Assembly: GCF_046156265.1 (NCBI RefSeq)
Contig: NZ_JAWDIR010000045.1
Span: forward strand, 248,001 to 312,000
From: CAMDHY01 sp046156265
Lineage (GTDB): Bacteria > Pseudomonadota > Alphaproteobacteria > Rhizobiales > Segnochrobactraceae
Reading direction: 5' to 3'
Length of the DNA stretch: 64,000 nt
In this document: piece after piece, positions 34,874-43,547 of the stretch
Layout of the letters: the number at the start of each line of letters is the position of its first letter
How positions within the stretch are numbered: position 1 is the first letter of the stretch
The notes under the pieces: model-generated
What the model saw: only the letters and a program-made list of their open reading frames with translations
Told to the model about the DNA's origin: nothing
The model's database searches: none
Made by a program: the position numbers and the translations under genes

Positions 34874-36334
34874 ATGGAGGCTTCGGTCTCAGCTCGGCGC
34901 CCAAATGAATTCGCCGTCACGGAGACGTGGCTCGAAGCCCTCGACGCTTCGGCCGCTGCCAAGCTGATCGGCGTGGCGGCGGATGTGGCGTTCCTGCTCG
35001 ACCGCGACGGCGTCATCCGGGATCTCGCCTTCACCGAGGAAGACGCCGGCGAGCCGATCGGCCGCCGCGAGTGGGTCGGCCGTCGCTGGGTCGAGACCGT
35101 CACCGTCGAAAGCAAGGTGAAGGTCGAGCAGCTCCTTCAGGACGCGGCGGCGCAGCGCGCCCCCGCCTGGCGCGAGATCAACCAGACCTCCTCGGAAGGC
35201 CGCGACATCCCGATCCGCTGCTCGGCAGTGGCCCTCGGCCCCGAGGGGCCGGTGGTCGCCCTCGGCCGCGACCTCCGTCCGACCTGGACCCTGCAGCAGC
35301 GCCTCGTCGAGGCGCAGCGCGCCATGGAGCGGGAGTACGCCCGCCTCCGCAACACCGAGACCCGCTACCGGCTGCTGTTCCAGCTCGTCTCCGAGCCGAT
35401 CCTGATCGTCGAGGCGGCGAGCGGCCGCGTCGTCGAGGCCAATCCGGCCGCCGGACGCCTGCTCGGCACGACGACGCAGAAGCTCGCCGGGCGCGCCGTC
35501 GCCGAACTCTTCGAGCCGGCGAGCGCCGCGGTGGTGCAGGCCCTCGTCAACAAGGCCGGCATGGTCGGCCGCGCCGACGACACCCTGGTGCGCGTCGTCG
35601 GCAGCGACGCCGACATCCGCATCGGCGTCTCGCTGTTCCGCCACGAGGGCTCGGCGCACCTGCTGATCCGGCTGTCGCATCCCGATGCCGAGCCGCCTGC
35701 CGACCCCGCCCAGCTGCGGCGGGCGCAGGCCTACGAGATCGCCATGGGCATGCCCGAGGCGCTCGTCATCGTCGACGACAGCCAGCGCATCCTCGACGCC
35801 AACACCTCCTTCCTGGAGCTTGCGGAGCTCGGCTCGCTCGAGCAGGCCCGCGGCCAGCCGCTCGACCGCTGGCTCGGACGGCCCGGCGTCGACGTCCGCA
35901 TCCTCGCCTCCAACCTGCGCGAGCACGGCTCGCTGCGCGACTTCGCGACGATCGTGCGCGGCGAATATGGCGGCCACGACGAGGTCGAGGTCACCGCCGT
36001 GTCGGTGCCGCACCAGCAGCAGCCCTGTGCCGGTCTGATCCTGCGCACCGTCGGCCGCCGCCCGGTGCCGCAGACCCCGGATGGCGGCGAGACGCGGTTG
36101 CCTTCGGTCGCCAACATCACCGAGCGTGTCGGCCGCGTGCCGCTGAAGGAGCTGGTCCGCGAGACCAGCGACATGATCGAGCAGATGTGCATTGAGGCGG
36201 CGCTGAAGCTCACCTCGGACAACCGCGCCTCCGCCGCCCAGATCCTCGGCCTCAGCCGCCAGAGCCTCTACGCGAAGTTGCGCCGCTACGGCATCGGCGA
36301 CATCGACGACGACGCCTCCGACAATGACGCCTGA
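34874..36334 (+). CDS. ppsR: Photosynthesis repressor PpsR/CrtJ
   Basis: PpsR represses bch, crt and puc genes under aerobic conditions by binding TGT-N12-ACA sites. The 486-residue protein has an N-terminal domain, a Gln-containing helix (about 137-160), PAS1 (about 165-265), PAS2 (about 290-395) and a C-terminal Fis-type helix-turn-helix (ASAAQILGLSRQSLYAKLRR, 452-471). Only three cysteines are present: C116, C385 and C439, the last just before the HTH where the redox Cys usually lies. None lies in the linker between PAS1 and PAS2. The ATG at 34874 follows ppaA by 27 nt, so the two are probably one transcript. Confidence 0.95.
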   Translation: MEASVSARRPNEFAVTETWLEALDASAAAKLIGVAADVAFLLDRDGVIRDLAFTEEDAGEPIGRREWVGRRWVETVTVESKVKVEQLLQDAAAQRAPAWREINQTSSEGRDIPIRCSAVALGPEGPVVALGRDLRPTWTLQQRLVEAQRAMEREYARLRNTETRYRLLFQLVSEPILIVEAASGRVVEANPAAGRLLGTTTQKLAGRAVAELFEPASAAVVQALVNKAGMVGRADDTLVRVVGSDADIRIGVSLFRHEGSAHLLIRLSHPDAEPPADPAQLRRAQAYEIAMGMPEALVIVDDSQRILDANTSFLELAELGSLEQARGQPLDRWLGRPGVDVRILASNLREHGSLRDFATIVRGEYGGHDEVEVTAVSVPHQQQPCAGLILRTVGRRPVPQTPDGGETRLPSVANITERVGRVPLKELVRETSDMIEQMCIEAALKLTSDNRASAAQILGLSRQSLYAKLRRYGIGDIDDDASDNDA

Positions 36335-36423
36335 GCGTCGCCAGCGGCCTGCGTCTGCGTCCGTCTTACCGTAATCCCAGCCGTTCCGAGACCCCTTCAG
36401 CCGCCGCGTGGTTTTTCGCGCGC

Positions 36424-36452
36424 GGTGGCCGTTGCGCGTTAGCGCAGCCACC
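36424..36452 (+). terminator. Hairpin after ppsR, possible terminator
   Basis: GGTGGC-CGT-TGCGC-GTTA-GCGCA-GCCACC forms two stacked stems with a 3-nt bulge and a tetraloop, 90 nt after the ppsR stop. There is no U-tract after it, so it is either a weak or Rho-assisted terminator or an mRNA 3' stabiliser. It separates ppsR from the bchG promoter. Confidence 0.4.
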
Positions 36453-36492
36453 GACCCGTGCAATCTGGAACAGCCGCCCGCTCTTTTTCGCC

Positions 36493-36533
36493 TGTCAATT
36501 CGCCTAGACAGTCAGAAGTGTCGCATCTACTCT
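36493..36533 (+). promoter_or_regulatory. bchG promoter overlapped by a perfect PpsR site
   Basis: TGTCAATTCGCCTAGACA (36493-36510) is a perfect TGT-N12-ACA element. Its last six bases, TAGACA, serve as a -35 hexamer, followed after 17 nt by TACTCT (36528-36533) as a -10. PpsR bound here would block RNA polymerase. The -10 ends only 7 nt before the bchG ATG at 36541, so the transcript would be leaderless or nearly so. Confidence 0.7.
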
Positions 36534-36540
36534 CTGCGGC

Positions 36541-37419
36541 ATGAACGCTCCATCCGTCCCCGCCGTCGTCGAGCTTTTGAAGCCGATCACCTGGTTCGCG
36601 CCGATGTGGGCGTTCGGGTGCGGGGTGGTGTCCTCTGGCGGCTCCTTCGCCGACCACTGGCCGACGGTGTTCGCTGGCGTGCTGCTCTCCGGCCCGCTCG
36701 TCTGTGCCACCAGCCAGGCGGCGAACGACTGGTTCGACCGTCACGTCGACGCCATCAACGAGCCGAACCGGCCGATCCCGTCGGGGCGCATTCCCGGCCG
36801 CTGGGGGCTCTACATCGCTCTCCTGTGGACGGCACTGTCGATCGCGGTCGCGATCCCGCTCGGGCCGTTCGTCGTCGCGGCCGCGGTGGTCGGGCTGGCG
36901 CTCGCCTGGGCCTACAGCGCGCCCCCCTTCCGCCTCAAGCTGAACGGCTGGTGGGGCAACGCCGCCGTCGGCCTCTGCTACGAGGGCCTGCCCTGGTTCG
37001 TCGGCGCCGCCGTGATGTCGGCGACAATGCCGAACGGCTACATCCTGGCGCTCGCTGCGCTCTATTCGGTCGGCGCCCACGGCATCATGACCCTCAACGA
37101 TTTCAAGGCCGTCGAGGGCGACATCCGCATGGGCATCCGCTCGCTGCCGGTGCAGCTCGGCGTCGACCGCGCCGCCCGCTTCGCCTGCCTCGTCATGGCG
37201 GTGCCGCAGATCGTCGTCGTCGCGCTGCTGATCGCCTGGGGCAAGCCGCTGTTCGGCGCCATCGTCGCCATGCTGCTGCTCGCGCAGGTGCTGCTGATGG
37301 GCCGCCTGCTCGCCGATCCGAACGGCAAGGCCGCCTGGTACAACGCCACCGGCACCACGCTCTACGTGCTCGGCATGCTCGTCTCAGCCATCGCCATCCG
37401 CTCGCTCGGAGCCGCCTGA
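36541..37419 (+). CDS. bchG: Bacteriochlorophyll a synthase (BchG)
   Basis: BchG is the membrane prenyltransferase that esterifies bacteriochlorophyllide a with geranylgeranyl or phytyl diphosphate. The 292-residue UbiA-family protein has the Mg/diphosphate motif NDWFDRHVDAINEPNRPIPS, a second motif in LNDFKAVEGDIRMGIRSLP and about eight hydrophobic spans. No in-frame start exists between the upstream stop (36505) and the ATG at 36541, and no Shine-Dalgarno precedes it. Its stop overlaps the next start as TGATG. Confidence 0.95.
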   Translation: MNAPSVPAVVELLKPITWFAPMWAFGCGVVSSGGSFADHWPTVFAGVLLSGPLVCATSQAANDWFDRHVDAINEPNRPIPSGRIPGRWGLYIALLWTALSIAVAIPLGPFVVAAAVVGLALAWAYSAPPFRLKLNGWWGNAAVGLCYEGLPWFVGAAVMSATMPNGYILALAALYSVGAHGIMTLNDFKAVEGDIRMGIRSLPVQLGVDRAARFACLVMAVPQIVVVALLIAWGKPLFGAIVAMLLLAQVLLMGRLLADPNGKAAWYNATGTTLYVLGMLVSAIAIRSLGAA

Positions 37420-38783
37420 TGTCGGGCGCCACCCTCGGCTGGATCGGCATCGTCCGCCTCGGGCTGGTGCAGACCTCGCTCGGCGCGATCGTCGTGCTCA
37501 CCACCTCGACATTGAACCGCGTCATGGTGGTGGAACTCGCCCTGCCGGCGATGCTGCCGGGCATCCTCGTCGGCCTGCACTACGGCCTGCAGATGCTCAG
37601 GCCGCGCTGGGGCTACGGCTCCGACCAGAGCCGCCGGCGGACGCCGTGGATCATCGCCGGCATGGCGGTGCTCGCCTTCGGCGGGGCGCTCGCCGCCGTC
37701 GCCACCGCCCTGATGGGCACCGCGCTCGCCGCCGGCATCGCGCTCGCGGTCGTGGCCTTCCTGCTCATCGGCATCGGCGTCGGCGCCTCCGGCACCTCGC
37801 TCCTCGTCATGCTCGCCGAGCGCGTCGAGACGGGTCGGCGGGCGGCCGCCGCGACGATCGTCTGGATCATGATGATCGCCGGCTTTGCGATCACCGCCAC
37901 CACCGCCGGCCATTTCCTCGACCCGTTCACGCCGGCCCGCCTAGTCGCCGTCACCGGCACCGTCAGCCTCATCGCCTTCGTCGTCACCGTGCTGGCGCTC
38001 TGGCGCGTCGAGGCGAGCCTCGCGGCCGCCCCCCGCGCCGCTGCACCGAAGGCACCGGCCGAGCCGTTCCTGCGGACCCTCGCGGCGGTGTGGAGCGAGC
38101 CGCAGGCCCGCGCCTTCACCATCTTCATCTTCGTCTCGATGCTCGCCTACAGCGCCCAGGACCTGGTGCTGGAGCCCTTCGCCGGCACCGTCTTCGCCAT
38201 GACGCCCGGCGAATCGACCCGCCTTGGCGGCCTGCAGAACGGCGGCGTGCTCGCCGGCATGATCCTGGTGGCGATCGTCGGCACCACCCGCCTCGGCCGC
38301 AGCGAGACGCTGCTGCGCGGCTTCATCGTCGTCGGTTGCCTCGGCTCGGCCGCGGCGCTGTCCGCCCTGTCGCTGGGCGGCGCCGCCGGCGAGGGCTTCC
38401 CCCTGCAGGAAACCGTCTTCGCGCTCGGCTTCTGCAACGGCGTCTTCGCCGTCGCGGCGATCGGTTCGATGATGGCGCTCGCCGGCAGTGGCTCGGGCGG
38501 GCGGCAGGGCACCCGCATGGGGCTGTGGGGCGCCGCCCAGGCGGTCGCCTTCGGCCTCGGCGGCTTCCTCGGCACCGTCGCCGTCGACCTCGCCCGCCAT
38601 CTCGTCGGCTCGCCGGCGATCGCCTACGGCGCGGTGTTCGCGGTCGAGGCGGGGCTGTTCGTGGTCGCCGCCGGGCTGGCGGTGCGGGTCGCGCTGAAAT
38701 CCGAGGCGGTCGCAAGCCGCCGCTACCGTCCGGCCCCGGCATCGGGGCTCGTCGCCGAATTCGAGGGGGAGATGTCGCGATGA
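37419..38783 (+). CDS. PucC-family (BCD) membrane protein between bchG and bchP
   Basis: This 454-residue protein of about 12 spans is the PucC/LhaA-like gene usually found between bchG and bchP (ORF428/bch2 in Rhodobacter). Family motifs include LVQTSLGAIVVLTTSTLNRVMV, RRRTPWIIAGMAVLAFGGAL, QDLVLEPFAGTVFAMTPGES and GLWGAAQAVAFGLGGF. It may move bacteriochlorophyll or channel its late intermediates, but its role is unproven. It overlaps bchG by 1 nt and bchP by 4 nt, so the three products are coupled. Confidence 0.9.
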   Translation: MSGATLGWIGIVRLGLVQTSLGAIVVLTTSTLNRVMVVELALPAMLPGILVGLHYGLQMLRPRWGYGSDQSRRRTPWIIAGMAVLAFGGALAAVATALMGTALAAGIALAVVAFLLIGIGVGASGTSLLVMLAERVETGRRAAAATIVWIMMIAGFAITATTAGHFLDPFTPARLVAVTGTVSLIAFVVTVLALWRVEASLAAAPRAAAPKAPAEPFLRTLAAVWSEPQARAFTIFIFVSMLAYSAQDLVLEPFAGTVFAMTPGESTRLGGLQNGGVLAGMILVAIVGTTRLGRSETLLRGFIVVGCLGSAAALSALSLGGAAGEGFPLQETVFALGFCNGVFAVAAIGSMMALAGSGSGGRQGTRMGLWGAAQAVAFGLGGFLGTVAVDLARHLVGSPAIAYGAVFAVEAGLFVVAAGLAVRVALKSEAVASRRYRPAPASGLVAEFEGEMSR

Positions 38784-39988
38784 GAGTGCCCGAGTACGAC
38801 GTCGCCGTCGTCGGCGGCGGCCCCGCCGGCGCCACCGCCGCAGCCGATCTCGCCGAGGCCGGCCGCTCGGTTGTGCTGATCGACCGCGACGGCCGCATCA
38901 AGCCCTGCGGCGGCGCCATCCCGCCGCGCCTGCTGCGCGACTTCGACGTGCCGGAGAGCCTGCTCGTCGCCCGCGCCAAGGGCGCCCGCATCTTCTCGCC
39001 GAGCGAGCGGTCGGTCGACATGGGCATCGAGAACGGCTTCGTCGGCATGGTCGACCGCGACACCTACGACGAGTGGCTGCGCCAGCGCGCCGTCGCCGCC
39101 GGTGCCGTCCGCCGCACCGCCACCTTCGAGCGCCTGGAGCGTGAGCCCGACGGCGGCGTCGTCCTGCACCTGCGCCCGCCCGGCGCTGCGGCCGGCACGA
39201 CCGAGCCGATCCGCGCCCGCGCCGTCGTCGGCGCCGACGGGGCGAACTCGGGCGTCGCCCGCGAGGCGATGCCGAAGGCCGGCCGGCCGCCCTTCGTGTT
39301 CGCCTATCACGAGATCGTCCGCACGCCCTCCGTGACACCGCAGGGCTACGACCCCACCCGCTGCGACATCCACTATCGCGGCGACCTGTCGCCCGACTTC
39401 TACGCCTGGGTGTTCCCGCACGGCGACACCGCCAGCATCGGCACCGGCAGCGCCCACAAGGGCTTCGGCCTTCGCCCCGCCGTCGCCGCGCTGCGCGAGG
39501 TCTGCGGCCTTGCCGGCGCCGAGACGGTCCGCCGCGAAGGCGCGCCGCTGCCGCTCCGGCCGATGAAGTGCTGGGACGACGGCCGCGCCGTGCTGCTCGC
39601 CGGCGACGCCGCCGGCGTCGTCGCGCCGGCCTCCGGCGAGGGCATCTACTACGCCATGCTGTCCGGCCGCCTCGCCGCCGATGCGATCGACGAACGCCTC
39701 GCCACCGGCGACGTGCGGGCGCTCGCCACGGCGCGCCGGCGCTTCATGAAGCTGCACGGCCGGGTGTTCTGGATCCTCGGCATCATGCAGTATTTCTGGT
39801 ATTCCAGCGACAAGCGCCGCGAGCGCTTCGTCAGCCTCTGCCGCGACCCCGACATCCAGCGGCTGACGTGGCAGGCCTACCTGGAGAAGGAACTGGTCCG
39901 ATCCGACCCGATGGCGCACGTGCGCATCATGATGCGGGACTTCGCCCACCTGTTCGGCGTCGTCTCGCCCTGGGAGAAGCGGGCTTGA
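38780..39988 (+). CDS. bchP: Geranylgeranyl diphosphate/bacteriochlorophyll reductase (BchP)
   Basis: BchP reduces the geranylgeranyl tail to phytyl in three NADPH-dependent steps. The 402-residue flavoprotein has the FAD motif DVAVVGGGPAGATAAADLAEAG, PCGGAIPPRLLRDF and the later VLLAGDAAGVVAPASGEGIYYAM, all typical of the family. The ATG overlaps the preceding stop as ATGA. Confidence 0.95.
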   Translation: MRVPEYDVAVVGGGPAGATAAADLAEAGRSVVLIDRDGRIKPCGGAIPPRLLRDFDVPESLLVARAKGARIFSPSERSVDMGIENGFVGMVDRDTYDEWLRQRAVAAGAVRRTATFERLEREPDGGVVLHLRPPGAAAGTTEPIRARAVVGADGANSGVAREAMPKAGRPPFVFAYHEIVRTPSVTPQGYDPTRCDIHYRGDLSPDFYAWVFPHGDTASIGTGSAHKGFGLRPAVAALREVCGLAGAETVRREGAPLPLRPMKCWDDGRAVLLAGDAAGVVAPASGEGIYYAMLSGRLAADAIDERLATGDVRALATARRRFMKLHGRVFWILGIMQYFWYSSDKRRERFVSLCRDPDIQRLTWQAYLEKELVRSDPMAHVRIMMRDFAHLFGVVSPWEKRA

Positions 39989-40004
39989 TCGCTCGCCGTC
40001 GCGC

Positions 40005-40511
40005 TTGAGCGCCGTCCGCACGACGCCTGTCCGCACGCGCGACTGGGTCATCCCGATCGTCGTCGCTGCCATCGCCGCGGCGGCGGTCGCGTCTCTCGGC
40101 GGGGCGCTGACCGAGCTCGGCCCCTGGTATCGCGGGCTCGTTCGCCCGTCGATCCAGCCGCCCGACTGGCTGTTCGGCCCGGCTTGGACACTGATCTTCA
40201 CGCTCTGCGCCGTCTCCGCGGCCACCGCCTGGCGGTTCGCCCGAACCGGCCGGCAGCGGGCAATGGTGGTCGGCCTGTTCGCCATCAACGCCGTCTTCAA
40301 CGTCCTGTGGACGGTGCTGTTCTTCAAGCTGCACCGGCCCGACTGGGCGGTGATCGAAGTGGTCTTCCTGTGGGCCTCGATCGTCGTGCTGATGGTGGCG
40401 CTGCGGCCGATCTCCCGCCTCTCCGCCTGGCTGCTCGTGCCCTATCTCCTGTGGGTGACGTTCGCCGGCATGCTGACGTGGCGGATCAGCGTGCTGAACG
40501 GGCCGTTCTGA
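40005..40511 (+). CDS. tspO: Tryptophan-rich sensory protein TspO
   Basis: TspO/MBR proteins are five-span outer-membrane or membrane proteins that bind porphyrins and, in Rhodobacter, damp photosynthesis gene expression in oxygen. The 168-residue protein has WYRGLVRPSIQPPDWLFGPAWT, NAVFNVLWTVLFFKLHRPDWA and LLVPYLLWVTFAGMLTWRI, all hallmark stretches. The apparent start is TTG at 40005, 17 nt after bchP. In Rhodobacter tspO sits near crtB; here it closes the bchG-bchP group. Confidence 0.93.
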   Translation: MSAVRTTPVRTRDWVIPIVVAAIAAAAVASLGGALTELGPWYRGLVRPSIQPPDWLFGPAWTLIFTLCAVSAATAWRFARTGRQRAMVVGLFAINAVFNVLWTVLFFKLHRPDWAVIEVVFLWASIVVLMVALRPISRLSAWLLVPYLLWVTFAGMLTWRISVLNGPF

Positions 40512-40527
40512 ACCAGGCCCCGCGCCG

Positions 40528-41076
40528 ATGTCGACCTTCACCTACTTCGCCTATGGCTCGAACATGCTGGACGAGCGGTTGCGGCATCTGACGCGCTGCC
40601 CGTCCGCGCGCGTCCTCGGCACCGGCTCGGCGGCCGGCTGGCGCCTCGGCTTCGTGAAGCGCGGGGCCGACGGTTCCGGCAAGGCGACGATGCTGCGGTC
40701 TGCCCGCGCGAGCGACCGCATCCACGGCGTGCTGTTTACGATCGACCTCGCCGAGCGCGCTGTCCTCGACCGCGTCGAGGGCCCGGGCTACGAGCGCCTC
40801 GACGACCTCGCCGTTGATCGCGAGGAAGGCGTCCATACGCAAGCCTCAGTCTACGTCGCGCGCGAAAGCGCCATCGACCCGACGCTCGTCGCCTTCGACT
40901 GGTACCGCGCGCTGGTCATCGCCGGCGCCCACCGTCACGGGCTGCCCGCCGACGTCATCGCGGAAATCGCATCGGTGCCGGTGCTCCCCGATCCGAATCC
41001 CGCCCGCGAGCAGCGCCTCATCGCCCTCGAGCAACTCGCGGCGGCCGGCTGCACCGGTCTCGTCGACGGCGGCTGA
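40528..41076 (+). CDS. Gamma-glutamylcyclotransferase-like (AIG2/GGCT family) protein
   Basis: The 182-residue protein starts MSTFTYFAYGSNMLDERL, the YGSN substrate-binding loop of the gamma-glutamylcyclotransferase fold. It also has GVLFTIDLAERAVLDRVEGPGY, where E is a candidate catalytic acid, and ASVYVA. Such enzymes release 5-oxoproline from gamma-glutamyl peptides, or have related amide chemistry; the substrate cannot be told. It starts 16 nt after tspO and is convergent with the next gene (3-nt gap). Confidence 0.78.
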   Translation: MSTFTYFAYGSNMLDERLRHLTRCPSARVLGTGSAAGWRLGFVKRGADGSGKATMLRSARASDRIHGVLFTIDLAERAVLDRVEGPGYERLDDLAVDREEGVHTQASVYVARESAIDPTLVAFDWYRALVIAGAHRHGLPADVIAEIASVPVLPDPNPAREQRLIALEQLAAAGCTGLVDGG

Positions 41077-41079
41077 CCC

Positions 41080-42345
41080 CTACGAGGCCAGCCGTGCCCG
41101 GCGGGCGAGGAGGAAGGCGCGCACCGCCGCATCGTCGGTGAGCCCGGCCGCCTGCGCGTAGGCGGCCGCCGCGTCGGCACCCCGGCCAGCGGCAGCGAGG
41201 AGGTGAGCACGCGCGGCCCAGAAGGGCTGGTAGCCCTCGGCCGCCTCGGCCATGGCATCGAGCAGCGCGAGGCCGTGCAGCGGGCCGAAGGCGTCGCCGT
41301 GCGCCACCGCCCGGCCGACGCGGGCGCCGATCGTCGGGCTGAAGTGGACGAGCCCGTCATAGAGCGCCGCCAGCATCGCCGGATCGACAGGCCGGCCTGC
41401 GGCGCGGCCGGCGTGCAGCGACTGGATCGCCGCCTCGAGCTGGAAGCGGCCGGGTCGGCGGGCGTTCGCCGCCACCATCAGCTGCGCCTCCGCCTCCTGG
41501 ATGAGGGGCGCCGTCCAGTCCGCCGGGTCCTGGTCCGACAGCGGCACGTAGGCGCCGGCGGCGTCGCGGCGGGCGGCACGGCGCGCCTCGCAGTGGAGCA
41601 TCAGCGCGACGAGCCCGCGCGCCTCGGGCTCCGCTGGCAGGAGCGCCACCACCAGCCGGCCGAGAAAGATCGCCTCGTCGGCGAGGCCGGCCGCCGCCAC
41701 CCCGGCGGCGGGATTGACGCCGTCGTCCCAGCCGGTGCCGAAGGCGGCGTAGATCGCCGACAGCACCGCCTCGAGGCGCGGCGCGAGCTCGTCGCGGCCG
41801 GGCACCTCGAAGGGGATGCCGCCGTCGCGCAGCTTCGCCTTCGCCCGCACCAGCCGCTGCCCCATCGCCGCAGGAGAGACGAGGAAACAGCCGGCGACGC
41901 GGGCGGCGTCGAGACCGAGCACGGTCTGCAGCATCAGGGGCGTGCGCACCCCCGCCTCGATCGCCGGGTGGGCGCAGGCGAACAGGAGCTTCAACCGGTC
42001 GTCGGGGATCTCCGCCATCTCCGCCTCCTGCCGCTCGTCGGCGATCAGTGCCAGCGTGCCGGCCGCCGCGGCCGCGACGCCGCGGTGGCGCCAGTCGTGG
42101 CCGAGGCGGCGGCGGGCCGCCGTCAGCAGCCACGCCTCCGGCCGCTCCGGCACGCCGCGCTCCGGCCAGGTCTCGAGCGCGATGCGGAAGGCCTCGGCCA
42201 GCGCATCCTCGGCCGCGGCGACGTCGCGGGTGCGCGCCACCAGGAAGGCGAGGAGCCGCCCGTAGGAGGCGCGCGCCGCCTGTTCGGCCGCCGCGCGCGC
42301 CGTCTCGGCGAGGTCTTCCGGCGGCGTTTGCGCGGGACCGCTCAC
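41080..42345 (-). CDS. ECF-type RNA polymerase sigma factor with C-terminal extension (ECF42-like)
   Basis: The 421-residue protein has sigma region 2 (RLLAFLVARTRDVAAAEDALAE and RPEAWLLTAARRRLGHDWRH) and region 4 (TPLMLQTVLGLDAARVAGCFLVSP). A ~200-residue C-terminal domain (DUF6596-like) contains FGTGWDDGVNPAAGV-type sequence and Ala-rich helical repeats. Such sigma factors lack an anti-sigma and are paired with YCII/DGPF-domain genes, exactly as here: the GTG at 42345 overlaps the stop of the next gene as GTGA. Targets are unknown. Confidence 0.85.
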   Translation of the reverse strand: MSGPAQTPPEDLAETARAAAEQAARASYGRLLAFLVARTRDVAAAEDALAEAFRIALETWPERGVPERPEAWLLTAARRRLGHDWRHRGVAAAAAGTLALIADERQEAEMAEIPDDRLKLLFACAHPAIEAGVRTPLMLQTVLGLDAARVAGCFLVSPAAMGQRLVRAKAKLRDGGIPFEVPGRDELAPRLEAVLSAIYAAFGTGWDDGVNPAAGVAAAGLADEAIFLGRLVVALLPAEPEARGLVALMLHCEARRAARRDAAGAYVPLSDQDPADWTAPLIQEAEAQLMVAANARRPGRFQLEAAIQSLHAGRAAGRPVDPAMLAALYDGLVHFSPTIGARVGRAVAHGDAFGPLHGLALLDAMAEAAEGYQPFWAARAHLLAAAGRGADAAAAYAQAAGLTDDAAVRAFLLARRARLAS

Positions 42346-42701
42346 CGCTGCGGCGGCGGCAGCACCGGGCGCACCTCCGCCGAGGCATAGGACGCCGCGG
42401 GGCTGCGCGCCGCCCAGGCGATCGCCTCGTCGAGCCCGGGCACCTCGATGACGAAAAAGCCGCCGAGCTGCTCCTTGGCTTCGGCGTAGGGGCCGTCCTG
42501 AACGTGGCGGGCGCCGTCGCGGACGCGCACGGTGGCGGCTGTGTGCGGCGGCTCGAGGCCGCTGCCGGAGACGACGACACCGGCCTCGTTGAGGGCGCCG
42601 ATATAGGCCATCCAGGCGCCCCAGTAGGCCGGCGCCTTGGCCGGATCGGCGCGCTCGCCGAACTGCGCTTCGCTCTCGCGGAAAATCAGCATGTACTGCA
42701 T
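42342..42701 (-). CDS. YCII/DGPF-domain protein, partner of the ECF sigma factor
   Basis: The 119-residue protein (MQYMLIFRESEAQFGERAD) has the signature DGPYAEAKEQLGGFFVIEV of the YCII-related DGPF family. These small proteins are co-transcribed with ECF42 sigma factors and may feed a signal to them; no enzymatic activity is established. GGAGG lies 8 nt before the ATG at 42701. An in-frame extension to 42785 adds non-conserved residues. Confidence 0.85.
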   Translation of the reverse strand: MQYMLIFRESEAQFGERADPAKAPAYWGAWMAYIGALNEAGVVVSGSGLEPPHTAATVRVRDGARHVQDGPYAEAKEQLGGFFVIEVPGLDEAIAWAARSPAASYASAEVRPVLPPPQR

Positions 42702-42818
42702 CGGATCGTCCTCCAGGATGGTGTTCGGAGGCGGGCGAACGCCCGTCTCAACACCATGAGCCGCGACACCGCCCGACTTCGACATCCGTCGAAGGATTCT
42801 TCCGAAAATTCCGCGCGC

Positions 42819-43547
42819 CTACCCCTTGGTGCGCAAGGTGGCGCGGCCGCCGTCGACGCCGATCACCTGGCCGGTGATCCATCCGGCCTCGGGCGACAGC
42901 AGGAACGCGGCGAGCGCCGCCACGTCGTCGGCCTCGCCGAGGCGCTGCAGCGGGTGCATCTGGGCGATGGCGGTGGCCATCTGCGCGTTCTCGGTGATCC
43001 CGGCCGACAGCGGCGTGCGCGTCAGCGACGGAGCGATGCAGTTGACCCGCAGCTTCGGGGCGAGCTCGGCGGCGAGCGCCCGCGTCAGCCCCTCGACCGC
43101 CCCCTTCGCCATCGACACGGAGGCATGGGCGGCAAAGCCCTGCGCCACGGCGACGGTGGAGAACAGCACAATGCCAGGCGTCCCCTCGCCCGCCTTCAGC
43201 GCGGCGGCTGCCGCCTGCACGGCATGGAAGGCTCCTGCGGCGTTCAGCGCGAAGTCGCGGGCGACGTCCGCCGCCGTCAGCCGGGCGAGCGGCTTCAGGG
43301 TGATCGAGCCGACGCAGTAGGCGAGTCCGGTCAGCGCCGGACCGGCGGCGGCGGCGGCCGGGGCGATGGTCGCCGGATCGAGGACGTCGACGGCGGTCCA
43401 GCCGGCGCCGAGTTCGGCGGCCAGCGCCGCGAGCTTCGCGTCGTCGCGGGCGGCGAGATGGACCGGCCGGCCTGCGGCGACGAGACGGCGGGCGAGCGCC
43501 GATCCGACGCCCCCGGTTCCGCCGTAGATGAGGATGGGAGCGGACAA
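42819..43547 (-). CDS. Atypical short-chain dehydrogenase/reductase lacking the catalytic Tyr
   Basis: The 242-residue SDR-fold protein has a glycine-rich NAD(P) motif (YGGTGGVGSALARRL), the helix region LNAAGAFHAVQAA and the C-terminal GWITGQVIGVDGG. S130 and K148 of the catalytic triad are in place, but the position four before Lys is V144 instead of Tyr (HASVSMAKGAVEGL). It may work by another mechanism or be non-catalytic. Substrate is unknown. It is monocistronic in appearance, 117 nt downstream of the YCII gene. Confidence 0.8.
   Translation of the reverse strand: MSAPILIYGGTGGVGSALARRLVAAGRPVHLAARDDAKLAALAAELGAGWTAVDVLDPATIAPAAAAAGPALTGLAYCVGSITLKPLARLTAADVARDFALNAAGAFHAVQAAAAALKAGEGTPGIVLFSTVAVAQGFAAHASVSMAKGAVEGLTRALAAELAPKLRVNCIAPSLTRTPLSAGITENAQMATAIAQMHPLQRLGEADDVAALAAFLLSPEAGWITGQVIGVDGGRATLRTKG

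Noticed and set aside
37419..38783. Calling the BCD-family gene pucC
   Set aside because: PucC belongs with puc light-harvesting 2 genes. The position between bchG and bchP indicates the separate ORF428-type paralogue.
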